Source of the DNA: a virus
Direction: 5' to 3' (one strand)
Length of the DNA: 38,604 nt
IMG/VR virus record: IMGVR_UViG_3300034072_002194
Coordinates: 1-38,604 of that record
In this document: positions 13,133-21,077 of the stretch, piece after piece
Layout: every line of letters starts with the position of its first letter
How positions within the stretch are numbered: position 1 is the first letter of the stretch
The notes under the pieces: model-generated
Seen by the model: the letters and a program-made list of their open reading frames with translations, nothing else
Told to the model about the DNA's origin: nothing
Database searches by the model: none
Position numbers and translations under genes: made by a program

Positions 13133-14190
13133 TGATCACTCGCACGCCCGAAATAGACGCCATGATCGCCGACGATGCTCCGGTCGCGATTGGAGTTTCC
13201 GGCGGTAAAGACAGCCAAGGCGCTGCTTTGGCTACATTCGCCTATCTCGATTTGGTCGGGCACAGGGGGCCGCGCATTCTCATCCACGCCGACCTTGGAT
13301 CGGTGGAATGGAACGACAGTTTTCCAGTTTGCGAGAGGCTCGCAGATCACCTCAAGTGTGATCTGGTAGTGGTTCGCCGCAAGGCAGGCGGTCTGATGGA
13401 GCGTTGGGAAAGTCGCTGGCTGTCGAGCAAAACGCGCTACCAAACACTCAGCACCGTTACGCTCGTGCCGTGCTGGTCAACTCCCGCGATGAGATTCTGC
13501 ACCTCAGAACAAAAGACACACGTCATTATGGCGGAGCTGAAACGCCGGTTCAAAGGTCAGAAGATCATCAACGTCACCGGAGTTCGCCGCGAGGGGAGCG
13601 CGGCTCGGGCGCGCATGTCGGTCGCAGATAGTGATGCGTCGGGACAAGTTTTGACCTGGCGTCCGATCATCGACCTCACTGTGGGCCAAGTGTTCGCCAT
13701 TATCGACAACTCGGGCTTGCACCCGCACCCGGCCTACCGGATTTTTGGTATGGGCCGGGTATCGTGTCGCTTTTGCATCATGTCCAACATTGCGGACCTA
13801 ACCGCCGCGAGCGCCCAGCCGGAAAGCCACGATCTTTACCGGCAGATGGTGCAGCTTGAAATTGACAGCAGCTTTGCCTTCCAGGGCTCGCGTTGGCTCG
13901 GCGACGTCGCACCCCATCTGCTTACCTCGGAGATGGTCAAGGGTCTGCACTTTGCCAAAAACCGCGCTGCCCTGCGCAAGCATATAGAAGCTCAGATCAC
14001 TAAGCCGATGCTCTACGTCAAAGGCTGGCCAACACGCATGTTGACAGACGCGGAGGCCAATCTGATGGCCTCCGTGAGGCGACAGGTTAGCGACCTGTAC
14101 GGCTTCAGATCAGATTGCCTCGACGTTAGCTCGATCCATGAATGCTACGCGTTTTTACTGGACGAGAAGACGAGGAAGGCGGCTGCATGA
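13129..14190 (+). CDS. PAPS-reductase-family PP-loop protein
   Basis: 353-residue ATP-pyrophosphatase of the CysH/DndC superfamily. The PP loop SGGKDS is at residues 24-29. Cysteines follow in MRFCTSEQKT and CRFCIMSN, and GVRREGSAARARM is the arginine-rich loop seen in phage members. The C-terminal third is helical. CysH reduces PAPS while DndC works in phosphorothioate DNA modification; phage relatives have no fixed reaction. The lack of dndB/D/E genes argues against a full phosphorothioate system. Directly coupled (ATGA) to the methyltransferase fusion, so a joint role in DNA modification is possible. Confidence 0.82.
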   Translation: MMITRTPEIDAMIADDAPVAIGVSGGKDSQGAALATFAYLDLVGHRGPRILIHADLGSVEWNDSFPVCERLADHLKCDLVVVRRKAGGLMERWESRWLSSKTRYQTLSTVTLVPCWSTPAMRFCTSEQKTHVIMAELKRRFKGQKIINVTGVRREGSAARARMSVADSDASGQVLTWRPIIDLTVGQVFAIIDNSGLHPHPAYRIFGMGRVSCRFCIMSNIADLTAASAQPESHDLYRQMVQLEIDSSFAFQGSRWLGDVAPHLLTSEMVKGLHFAKNRAALRKHIEAQITKPMLYVKGWPTRMLTDAEANLMASVRRQVSDLYGFRSDCLDVSSIHECYAFLLDEKTRKAAA

Positions 14191-14480
14191 GATTTCTTAT
14201 CCCAAGGATCGAGAAGCTCGAAGCCTCGCAGACCCACGCCGAACGCTCGGCTTGGCTGCTGTCGTGCCCGCTCGACGTTTTGCTCTCCTGTGAAATGACC
14301 ATTCGCAACCGGCTGCTGAACGCCCGGTTCCGCGAGGGCCTCGAATATCTCGAAATCGAACTGACGGATCTGCGGCGCGAGCGCGGCGCGGACGGCGACA
14401 AATCATTGCGCATGGAAGTGGGCGCAGCGCGGGGGCGTATGGAACGCATCGCGCTGGGACTTCCGGCTGCGCGCTATTAA
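14187..14480 (+). CDS. Hypothetical helical protein
   Basis: 97 residues, mostly amphipathic helix: RFLIPRIEKLEASQTHAERSAW, then LEYLEIELTDLRRERGADGD and EVGAARGRMERIALGL, giving coiled-coil potential. No domain recognised. The start at 14187 overlaps the upstream TGA as ATGA. It sits between the PP-loop gene and the replication-type gene. Confidence 0.62.
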   Translation: MRFLIPRIEKLEASQTHAERSAWLLSCPLDVLLSCEMTIRNRLLNARFREGLEYLEIELTDLRRERGADGDKSLRMEVGAARGRMERIALGLPAARY

Positions 14481-14493
14481 GGGGAAGGGGCAG

Positions 14494-15738
14494 ATGAACG
14501 AGCCAAGACTATCGATCATTCCGGGCTGGATCATCGCGGATCCGCGCCTGAAGGGAAAAGACCTGCAAGTGCTGTGCATGCTTGGTCGCAACGCCAACAC
14601 GCGCCACGGCTGGTGCCGTCGCAGCCAGGTCAAACTTGCGCAGGCGCTCAATTGCTCTCGCTCGACTGTACAGTCAGCGATCGCGCGTCTCGTGGAAATC
14701 GGTGCTGTCGAGCGTCGCGAAGTCGTAAGCCAGAACGGGCGCGACAGCGCGCACTGGTATCGGGTGATCTACGATTCCGCCGTTGAAAGCTCTGCATTTG
14801 ATGCATGGGACGATGAGGATGAAAAGGAATTTGATCCTAATTCTGAGTTCAGCAATGAGGCACCCCCTGCCGGTATATCGGCACCCCCTGCCTACCCAGA
14901 GTCGGCACCCCCTGCCTGTTCTGGACCGGCACCTATTAACGCCTCTCCTTTAACGCCTCCTGATGAACGAAAAGAGAGAGAGACGCCTGCCGGCGCGGCT
15001 GGAAGGATTGAGGAAGAAAATCCGAAAGCTGTGGAAGCTGCGTTCAAGCGGTTCTTCATTGGTTGGAAAACGGCGATCAGCGACAGCGAGCCGGAAGCTC
15101 GGAAGGAATGGCTGGCGCTTTCGCCTGATGAGCGTGGCTTGGCTCTGGAGCATTCGGATGCGTATCAGGCTGCAGCGCTCTCGACCGGCCGTAAGCACCT
15201 TTGCTCGGCGGCAAGGTACCTCAAGGAACAACGCTGGACGAAGCTTTCCCAGCCCAAGCCGGTCTCGGCGCAGGCTGAAAGCTCGGAGACCTTCACCGTG
15301 TTCTCGCGAGCTGGTCGCGCCATGCTGATGTCAAAGCTGCTCCAGCCTATTCGGGCGTTGTCGCTCACTCCGCTTGAGCAGAATATAGTCGATCAGAAGC
15401 CCGAGAAAAGCGACCTCATCTGGCGCGACAAAAAGGAAAAGCAGGGTTGGCCGGAGGCCGTGCAGCTCATAGAGCGCAGGCGCTTCACGGTGATGAACCG
15501 GATCATCGAGATCAGTAAGGATTTCGAGAAGGTCGCTGTTGGCGGCGAGGTTTGGGACGCATGGAAGCGCGCCTATGCAGAGCGGTGCTGGCCATGGCCA
15601 GTTGCTCCAGAGGTGTTGGAGTTCGCCCAGTTCCCACCATTGCCTGCCGAGGTCGCCAACCTCGACGAGGCGGTGTTCGTCGCAATCGAAAACTTCAAAC
15701 ACAGACTGAACGAGGGACGGGACGATGATGCAGCATAA
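14494..15738 (+). CDS. HTH replication-initiator-type protein
   Basis: 414-residue protein in the position of a phage replication gene. Residues 1-95 form a helix-turn-helix domain of the HTH_36 type (GWIIADPRLKGKDLQVLCMLG, SQVKLAQALNCSRSTVQSAIARLVEIGAVER). Residues about 120-165 are a Pro/Ala/Ser-rich linker with APPA repeats, followed by an acidic region and a helical C-terminal domain with Trp-rich motifs (WDAWKRAYAERCWPWPV). This layout recalls lambda O-like proteins: an origin-binding N-terminus, a linker encoded by iteron-like DNA, and a partner-recruiting C-terminus. No helicase or loader is visible nearby. A strong AAGGGG ribosome site precedes the ATG. Confidence 0.72.
   Translation: MNEPRLSIIPGWIIADPRLKGKDLQVLCMLGRNANTRHGWCRRSQVKLAQALNCSRSTVQSAIARLVEIGAVERREVVSQNGRDSAHWYRVIYDSAVESSAFDAWDDEDEKEFDPNSEFSNEAPPAGISAPPAYPESAPPACSGPAPINASPLTPPDERKERETPAGAAGRIEEENPKAVEAAFKRFFIGWKTAISDSEPEARKEWLALSPDERGLALEHSDAYQAAALSTGRKHLCSAARYLKEQRWTKLSQPKPVSAQAESSETFTVFSRAGRAMLMSKLLQPIRALSLTPLEQNIVDQKPEKSDLIWRDKKEKQGWPEAVQLIERRRFTVMNRIIEISKDFEKVAVGGEVWDAWKRAYAERCWPWPVAPEVLEFAQFPPLPAEVANLDEAVFVAIENFKHRLNEGRDDDAA
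14860..14934 (+). repeat. Iteron-like direct repeats inside the replication gene
   Basis: GCACCCCCTGCC occurs exactly three times at 14860-14871, 14881-14892 and 14905-14916, with a partial copy GCACCT at 14929, spaced 21, 24 and 24 bases. A T/A-containing stretch with two TTAACGCC or TTTAACGCC blocks follows. They also encode the APPA linker, so protein-level repetition could explain them. Confidence 0.55.
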
Positions 15739-16375
15739 GTTTGAAGGCATTTCCGGCGTGTCCCTCAAAGGGCTTATGAAGCTGGACAAGATCGCTCAGG
15801 AGGCGGCAAGGGTCGCCCATGAGCGCGAATCGGCATCAAAACAGAGGGCGCTAACCGTGTCTGATTCGGCTTGGGTGATAGCGCGCGTCGAGTATGGACG
15901 CGAAAAGGCTGTTGAAAATGCCATGATTGAAGCCGGTATAGAGGCGTGCGTCATCATGCGGATGGGACCTGAAAGGAAACGCCACGGAAGGCGACTGCCT
16001 GCGTCCAGACTTCCCGTCTTCAACGGAATTGTGTTCGTCTACTGCCTCCCAGACAACCACGCTTTGCGTGGCATCCTGTCGTTCGACGGCGTCAAAAGCA
16101 TCGTGATGGGCGGAGAGAAGGCGGTCAAGGTCAGCGTCAAAACTATCAATGAGTTCAAAGAATTGGCCGCAGATGGCGCATATGATTACGGACGTCGCTC
16201 CGATGCGATCAAGAAGGGAGACAAGGTCAGGATCACAAGTGGTCCGTTCGTCGGTTACGAGGTATCGGTTGATGCGTTTGGAGAGGGTGGGCACGGAGAC
16301 GCGGTCGTAACCATTGTCATATTCGGAAAGCCATCCGTGTTTAACATGCCGCTTGCAATGCTTGAGAAAGTGTGA
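15725..16375 (+). CDS. Phage NusG-like transcription elongation factor
   Basis: 216-residue NusG/RfaH-type protein. After a 48-residue helical N-terminal extension, residues 49-148 follow the NGN domain (AWVIARVEYGREKAVENAMIEAGIEACV, PVFNGIVFVYCLPDNHALRGILSFDGVKSIV), and residues 163-190 form a KOW motif (KKGDKVRITSGPFVGYEVSVDAF). NusG binds RNA polymerase across the cleft; specialised paralogues suppress termination on chosen operons. It is the last gene before the late operon and lies just upstream of a terminator-bearing leader, so it may act as the late antiterminator. It overlaps the upstream gene by 14 bases. ATG at 15725 chosen; the next codon is also ATG. Confidence 0.85.
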   Translation: MMQHKFEGISGVSLKGLMKLDKIAQEAARVAHERESASKQRALTVSDSAWVIARVEYGREKAVENAMIEAGIEACVIMRMGPERKRHGRRLPASRLPVFNGIVFVYCLPDNHALRGILSFDGVKSIVMGGEKAVKVSVKTINEFKELAADGAYDYGRRSDAIKKGDKVRITSGPFVGYEVSVDAFGEGGHGDAVVTIVIFGKPSVFNMPLAMLEKV

Positions 16376-16438
16376 GTACAAATCTGCCCACGGTCGATGC
16401 GGTTCTTAGTGGCGATTACGTTTCACGCCCGCACCCAG

Positions 16439-16474
16439 CCCTGACAGTCTCCCAAGTGAGACACCGATTCAGGG
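16439..16474 (+). promoter_or_regulatory. Compound stem-loop in the late leader
   Basis: Outer arms CCCTGA (16439-16444) / TCAGGG (16469-16474) enclose inner arms GTCTC (16447-16451) / GAGAC (16458-16462). No T run follows, so it is a structural or recognition element rather than a terminator. Confidence 0.6.
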
Positions 16475-16507
16475 TCAGTGCTACAGCTATGCGACGATGA
16501 ACGACAG

Positions 16508-16530
16508 GGCGGCCAGACGGTCGCCTTTTT
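16508..16530 (+). terminator. Intrinsic terminator ahead of the late operon
   Basis: Stem GGCGGCC (16508-16514) / GGTCGCC (16519-16525), 7 pairs with one G-U, loop AGAC, then five T. It lies downstream of the NusG-like gene and upstream of the terminase genes, where late transcripts would need to read through or start after it. Confidence 0.75.
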
Positions 16531-16700
16531 GCATTGTGGGTATGGGCAAAGCTTCGCTGACCATTGGTCGCGATCGGCTCTTCGGCCTTCGACCCTCTCC
16601 GGTCGAACCCCCACCCCCTCTTGGGTCCTCCCTCGATCCCCTCCCCATGCGGGCCGGGACGACCCCGAAAGTTTGCTAGTTACGGCGCGCAAAAAACTGA

Positions 16701-16737
16701 CCTGACTCACCTGACTCGAAAGCTGACGACCTGACTC
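16701..16737 (+). repeat. CCTGACTC direct repeats before the small terminase gene
   Basis: CCTGACTC at 16701-16708, 16710-16717 and 16730-16737, with extra CTGAC units at 16696 and 16723. They end three bases before the terminase ATG and replace any normal ribosome site. They could be terminase-binding repeats of a cos site, or sites for a transcription factor. Confidence 0.6.
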
Positions 16738-16739
16738 CA

Positions 16740-17363
16740 ATGGCAACAGATGCACAGCATAGCCTCCCGGTTGACGGCGGCCTCTGGATTACCGTGGCTG
16801 AGCTTGCCCGCCGTAAGGGGGTGAGCAAGCAGACGGCTGCTGAAAAGGTGAACCGGCTGGAAAACGAGGGTCGGATTTCGACCCGAAAAGAGGGGCGGTC
16901 CCGTCTGGTCGAATTGGCGGCATATGATCGTGCCGTTGGAACCGTTGGCGATGCAGCGAAAGAGATCGGCGCGCAGACGAAGCGCGACGAAACGTCCGGC
17001 GAAAACTCCGGTCTGCGGGATGCCCAGACTGAAAGGGCCAAATACGAGGCTCGCCTTAAGGCGCTCGATTTCGCCGAGCGCAGTGGTCTGGTTATCCCCC
17101 TCAAGGGTGATCATGGCATTGAGGGTGCTCTGATCAAGATCAGCGACCAAGTGCTTCGTGATCTCGGTACGCCCATGCAGTGGGTTGACGACCTGATGGA
17201 AGCAAGCCGGAAGGGTGAACCGCACTTTCGTCGCGTGATGCGTGGCAAGGTCGCGGATCTACGGAAGCTTGTTGCTGAACACTTGCTGGCTCTTTCGGGC
17301 GAGGCGGCCAAGGCCGAAGCGGACGGCATCAATATCAACATCCATTTCGACGGCGACGAGTAA
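16740..17363 (+). CDS. Terminase small subunit (Nu1-like)
   Basis: 207-residue DNA-recognition subunit of the packaging motor. An N-terminal winged helix is visible at about residues 15-50 (LWITVAELARRKGVSKQTAAEKVNRLENEGRI, with wing RKEGRSRLVEL), then a helical region DAQTERAKYEARLKALDFAERSG that would mediate oligomerisation, and a C-terminal part (AEHLLALSGEAAKAEADGININIHFDGDE) likely to contact the large subunit. Its stop overlaps the large terminase start as TAATG. No ribosome site precedes the ATG; three CCTGACTC repeats occupy that place. First gene of the late operon. Confidence 0.86.
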   Translation: MATDAQHSLPVDGGLWITVAELARRKGVSKQTAAEKVNRLENEGRISTRKEGRSRLVELAAYDRAVGTVGDAAKEIGAQTKRDETSGENSGLRDAQTERAKYEARLKALDFAERSGLVIPLKGDHGIEGALIKISDQVLRDLGTPMQWVDDLMEASRKGEPHFRRVMRGKVADLRKLVAEHLLALSGEAAKAEADGININIHFDGDE

Positions 17364-19378
17364 TGCAAATTTCTCTCAAGCGTTCTGCGCTCGCAGTTAT
17401 CGCGGCCACGCTGGCGGCTGCGATCATGCCGCCCGAGCGGCTGGATGCCGTCGAGTATGCCCGCACGATTGTTGTTCCGGATGGGCCTCGCGCGCTCGAT
17501 ACCTGGGATGACAGCCTGACACCGCATATCCGCGAACCATTGCTGATGACGATGGTCGAGAGCGGCCACAATGAAATCGCGGTTCGGAAATCCGCGCAGA
17601 CGGGCTTCACAACCCTGATGCTTTGCTCAGCTGCTTATTCGATCGCGCAAGATCCTTGCCGTATGATGATCGTCCAGCCGACGACCAACGCGCTAGCCGA
17701 ATTCAACCGCGAGAAGCTGTCCGTGATGTTGCAGCAGACAGAGGGACTGCGAAAGCTGGTTCGCGACCAGACGAGCCGGTCGGGCGAAGGATCGACGGCG
17801 CTGGCGAAACGGTTTCCGGGCGGATCGCTGAAACTTGCCATTGCGAATTCTGCTGCGGATCTTCGTTCCTCAACGATCCGCAAGGCATTCCTCGACGAGA
17901 TCGACGAGTACCCGGATGACCTTGACGGGCAGGGCGATCCTTTCGCCATGATCGAGGCGCGTCAGGAATCGTTCCTCACGTCCGGCGATTGGCTGCGCAC
18001 ATACGTATCTACCCCGACCGTGAAAGGTTCGTCGAAGATCGACGACAAATTCATGGCTGGAGATCAGCGCTACTGGAACATGCCGTGCCCTGGCTGCGGA
18101 TCGCATTTCAAATTTGTATTCGACCGGAAGTACTTCCGGTTCAATGACGAGTTTCCTTACGACCCATATTACGCGACACCATGCTGCGGCACGATCATCC
18201 AGAGCCACGAAAAGGTATCGCTGTATCGCAAGGGGAAATGGATTCCCGAGGCTTCGCGCCCCGGCGGATATCCGTCCTACCATTTCGACGCACTGACTTC
18301 TCCGTTCGTGCCATGGGAAAAGATCGCCGAGCGGTTTATCGGTTGCAATGGCGACCCCCAGAAGCTCAAGGCGTTCTTCAACCTGACTCTTGGCCTCGCC
18401 TTCGACATGAAAGGCGACGCGCCCGATCATGTCAGGCTTATGGAGCGCCGCGCCAAGGAACTGAAACGAGGCCAGATCCCGGCCAATGGCATTGTGTTTG
18501 TTGGTACCGCCGACGTTCAGATGAAGGGCATCTGGTACCTGTTCAAAGCCTACGGCCCGGATCGACAGAGCTGGCGAGTAGATGCAGGCTATATCGAAGG
18601 CGACACGGATGATCCGCATGCGGGCGCCTTCCTCAAGCTTGAGGAGTTGCGCCAGAAACAATGGCCGGATGCGTTCGGAAAAAACCGTCAGGTAGATGTG
18701 TTCGGAATTGACTCCGGCTACCGCGCCCACGTCGTTTACACCTGGGCGCGGGGTAAAGCTGGCGTCTTCTGTCTCAAAGGTCTCGACGGATGGACCCGCC
18801 CTCCCATGGGGCAGCCGACTCCGCAGGACATCAATTGGAACGGCAAACGCATCCGTAACGGCGTGATGGTGTGGGGTGTCGGAACGTGGTCTCTGAAAGG
18901 GGCCTTCTATTCCAATCTCCGGAAGGAAGGCAGGGCTGCGGGGCATGATGTTGACCCGCCTGGCTATTGTCACTTCGGCGACTGGATGGACGAGGAATAC
19001 TTCAAACAGATCACGTCCGAGTACCTCGGCGTTGAGGCCCGCAAAAGTAAAGGCAAGGGCAAGGGCCAAAGCCAGCAGAAATGGATTCCCCGCATCGGTT
19101 ACGAAAACCACCTCCTTGACTGTGAGGTGTATGGCGATGCGCTGGGGGACTACCTCGGTATCTCCCGTATGACGCCGGAGGAATGGCGACAACTGATGGC
19201 GCTGCGCGGTGTTCCGGACGGTATCATCAATGCTGATCTTTTTGCACCAACTCCCATCGCCGTTCAGGCGCAGGCCAGCGTTCGGCAATCGTCTCAGGAA
19301 GTGGCAAGCGCCCCGGCCCGAGCCGAGGTTAAACAAAGCACCAGTGCGCGCAGCGGGTGGCTCAAGAGGAATAGATAA
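17363..19378 (+). CDS. Terminase large subunit (GpA family)
   Basis: 671-residue ATPase-nuclease that pumps DNA into the prohead and cuts at cos. The ATPase half has a Walker A-like RKSAQTGFTT (75-84), a Walker B AFLDEIDEY (175-183), and GSLKLAIANSAADLRSSTIRKA before it, the GpA-type order. A Cys-rich element, MPCPGCGSHFKFVF followed by TPCCGT, gives a zinc-binding finger typical of this family. The C-terminal nuclease half includes GTADVQMKGIWYLFKAYG and FGIDSGYRAHVVYTW. The length fits the family (about 640). The first 25 residues are unusually hydrophobic, so a later start is possible, but TAATG coupling supports 17363. Confidence 0.94.
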   Translation: MQISLKRSALAVIAATLAAAIMPPERLDAVEYARTIVVPDGPRALDTWDDSLTPHIREPLLMTMVESGHNEIAVRKSAQTGFTTLMLCSAAYSIAQDPCRMMIVQPTTNALAEFNREKLSVMLQQTEGLRKLVRDQTSRSGEGSTALAKRFPGGSLKLAIANSAADLRSSTIRKAFLDEIDEYPDDLDGQGDPFAMIEARQESFLTSGDWLRTYVSTPTVKGSSKIDDKFMAGDQRYWNMPCPGCGSHFKFVFDRKYFRFNDEFPYDPYYATPCCGTIIQSHEKVSLYRKGKWIPEASRPGGYPSYHFDALTSPFVPWEKIAERFIGCNGDPQKLKAFFNLTLGLAFDMKGDAPDHVRLMERRAKELKRGQIPANGIVFVGTADVQMKGIWYLFKAYGPDRQSWRVDAGYIEGDTDDPHAGAFLKLEELRQKQWPDAFGKNRQVDVFGIDSGYRAHVVYTWARGKAGVFCLKGLDGWTRPPMGQPTPQDINWNGKRIRNGVMVWGVGTWSLKGAFYSNLRKEGRAAGHDVDPPGYCHFGDWMDEEYFKQITSEYLGVEARKSKGKGKGQSQQKWIPRIGYENHLLDCEVYGDALGDYLGISRMTPEEWRQLMALRGVPDGIINADLFAPTPIAVQAQASVRQSSQEVASAPARAEVKQSTSARSGWLKRNR

Positions 19379-19578
19379 TGGCTTGGACCGCTGCGGATCT
19401 GACGGCGATTGAAGAGGCTATTGCAACGGGAGCGAAGCGTGTTCGCTTCCAGACGCATGAGGTGGAGTACCACAGCATCGCCGACATGTTGCGCGCCCGA
19501 GATGTGATCAAGGGCGAGCTTAATCCCGCAGACGCGCCATCGCATATGGTGGTTGCCCGGTTTCATCGAGGGTACTGA
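19378..19578 (+). CDS. gpW-like head-tail joining protein
   Basis: 66-residue protein matching the gpW family: a helix WTAADLTAIEEAIATGAKRVRF, a beta hairpin QTHEVEYHS, and a helix IADMLRARDVIKGEL. gpW fills the portal channel after packaging and forms the platform for tail attachment. The size equals lambda gpW (68). TAATG overlap upstream and TGATG overlap downstream place it between terminase and portal, as in lambda. Confidence 0.9.
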   Translation: MAWTAADLTAIEEAIATGAKRVRFQTHEVEYHSIADMLRARDVIKGELNPADAPSHMVVARFHRGY

Positions 19579-21077
19579 TGCGCCTCAATCTCATTGATAA
19601 GATTGTCCTGGCGATTGCGCCGAGACGTGGTCGCGACCGGATGCTTGCGCGTTTTCAGGCTGATAACCTCCAGCGTGCGGCTCTGCAATATGATGGCGCC
19701 AGCGCTGGGCGGGGCGCTTATGGCTGGCGCTCTATTGGAACCGATGCCAATGCCGAGATCCATTCACAGGGCTACAAGCTCCGCGAAATCGCCCGCGACA
19801 TGGTCCGTAACAACCCTTACGCGGCTCGCGGTGTTCAGATCATTTCGGAAGGCGTGGTCGGGGCTGGCATCATTCCCAGCATTGAGACCACGGTCGCTGG
19901 TGCAAAAGAGAAGATGATGGAGTTGGTGAAAGCGCACTGCGATAGCAATGCGATCGACGCCGATGGACGCAACAATCTCTACGGCATCGAAAATCTCGCC
20001 ATGCGGAGCGTTGTCGAAGCTGGGCAGGTTTTAGTTCGTCGCTTTCCTCGTCGCGCTGATGCTGGTTTGCCGTTGCCTTTCCAGCTCCAGGTGCTGGAGG
20101 CGGATTTCCTTGATACCCGGAAAGATGGCCCTTTGTCTGGCGGCGGATTCATTTTCAACGGTATCGAATTCGACGCCGGTGGCCGCCGTCTCGCTTACCA
20201 TCTCTTTCGAGAGCATCCCGGAAACGTTGCAACGTACCGCTTGCCCGATAGCTCTCGGGTACCTGCTGGTGAGGTCGCGCATATCTACCGGATGGACCGC
20301 CCTGGTCAAATGACGGGGATAACGTGGTTTGCGCCAGTGATCCTGCCGATGCGGGATTTTGCGGATTACGAGGATGCGCAATTGATGCGGCAGAAAATCG
20401 CCGCATGCTTCGCTGCATTCATTACCAGAACGGATGGCGCGACAAATCCGCTTCTCGGAGCAAAGGAGTTGCAGCCAACCGATACCGGTTTGCCGGCTGA
20501 AGGTGTCGAGCCGGGAATGGTGATGCGCCTTCGGGATGGAGAAAGCGTCACGTTCGGCATTCCTCCGCAAGTAGAAGGTTATAAGGACTTCTCGACTGTT
20601 ACGCTTCACAAGATCGCCGTGGGCCTTGGCGTCGATTATGCCAGCCTGACTGGAGACAATAGCCAGGGCAATTTCGCAAACAGCCGTATGGGTTGGCTTC
20701 GCTATCACCGCTCCCTCGAAAACTGGCAGTGGAATATGGTGATACCGAACCTGTGCGACCCTGTCGGAGACTGGCTGCTGGACGGCATCGCGCTCGTTAC
20801 CGGTCGGCGAGTTCCGGCCAAGGTCATGTGGACACCGCCGCGCAGGGAGATGTTCGACCCGTCGAAAGACATCAAGGCGTCGATCGAATCTATTCGTGGT
20901 GGACTTTCCTCCCGCTCCGCAGAGGTCCGGAAGCTCGGCTTCGATCCCGAGGATCTCGATAAGGAAATCAAGGCCGACAACGATCGCGCCGACAAGAACG
21001 GTTTCACCTTCAGCAGCGATAGCCGCCATCCGGTGAACGGCACTCAGGAGAGCCAGAATGTCAAGCAAACTGATTAA
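19578..21077 (+). CDS. Portal protein (lambda gpB family)
   Basis: 499-residue portal, the dodecameric ring at the capsid vertex through which DNA passes. Family markers in order: GWRSIGTDANAEIHSQGYKLREIARDMVRNNPYAARGVQIISEGVVG (N-terminal), SVVEAGQVLVRRF, QVLEADFLDT, FREHPGN, AHIYRMDRPGQMTGITWFAPVI, YEDAQLMRQKIAACFAAFI, VTLHKIAVGLGVDYASLTGDNSQGNFANSRMGWLRYHRSLE and a C-terminal acidic tail. Length normal for the family. Start coupled to gpW as TGATG; its last 20 bases overlap the protease-capsid gene. Confidence 0.94.
   Translation: MRLNLIDKIVLAIAPRRGRDRMLARFQADNLQRAALQYDGASAGRGAYGWRSIGTDANAEIHSQGYKLREIARDMVRNNPYAARGVQIISEGVVGAGIIPSIETTVAGAKEKMMELVKAHCDSNAIDADGRNNLYGIENLAMRSVVEAGQVLVRRFPRRADAGLPLPFQLQVLEADFLDTRKDGPLSGGGFIFNGIEFDAGGRRLAYHLFREHPGNVATYRLPDSSRVPAGEVAHIYRMDRPGQMTGITWFAPVILPMRDFADYEDAQLMRQKIAACFAAFITRTDGATNPLLGAKELQPTDTGLPAEGVEPGMVMRLRDGESVTFGIPPQVEGYKDFSTVTLHKIAVGLGVDYASLTGDNSQGNFANSRMGWLRYHRSLENWQWNMVIPNLCDPVGDWLLDGIALVTGRRVPAKVMWTPPRREMFDPSKDIKASIESIRGGLSSRSAEVRKLGFDPEDLDKEIKADNDRADKNGFTFSSDSRHPVNGTQESQNVKQTD

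Larger units (their letters stand above)
16376..16739 (+). other. Structured non-coding region between early and late operons
   Basis: 364 bases with no convincing gene. It holds, in order, a long stem-loop (16439-16474), a terminator (16508-16530), a 7-bp hairpin TTCGACC/GGTCGAA (16588-16607), and three CCTGACTC repeats just before the small terminase gene. A 45-codon frame from ATG 16542 (MGKASLTIGRDRLFG start) exists but has no ribosome site. In lambda-type phages with GpA terminases cos lies beside the small terminase gene, so this is the likely cos location and the late control region. Confidence 0.6.

Noticed and set aside
13129-14190. Phosphorothioate (Dnd) defence system
   Set aside because: Only a DndC-like superfamily member is present; DndA, B, D and E equivalents are missing.
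14860-14934. CRISPR-like array
   Set aside because: Repeats are 12 bases with 9 to 12 base spacing inside a coding sequence; no cas gene. No CRISPR array is seen anywhere in the window.
16478-16705. 75-codon frame in the early-late gap, and the 45-codon frame from 16542
   Set aside because: Pro/Arg/Ser-rich translation of structured DNA, no ribosome site, and it covers the terminator.
17870-19336. 488-codon minus-strand frame antisense to the large terminase
   Set aside because: No ribosome site, no domain, and it lies wholly against a certain terminase gene; GC-rich codon use opens antisense frames.
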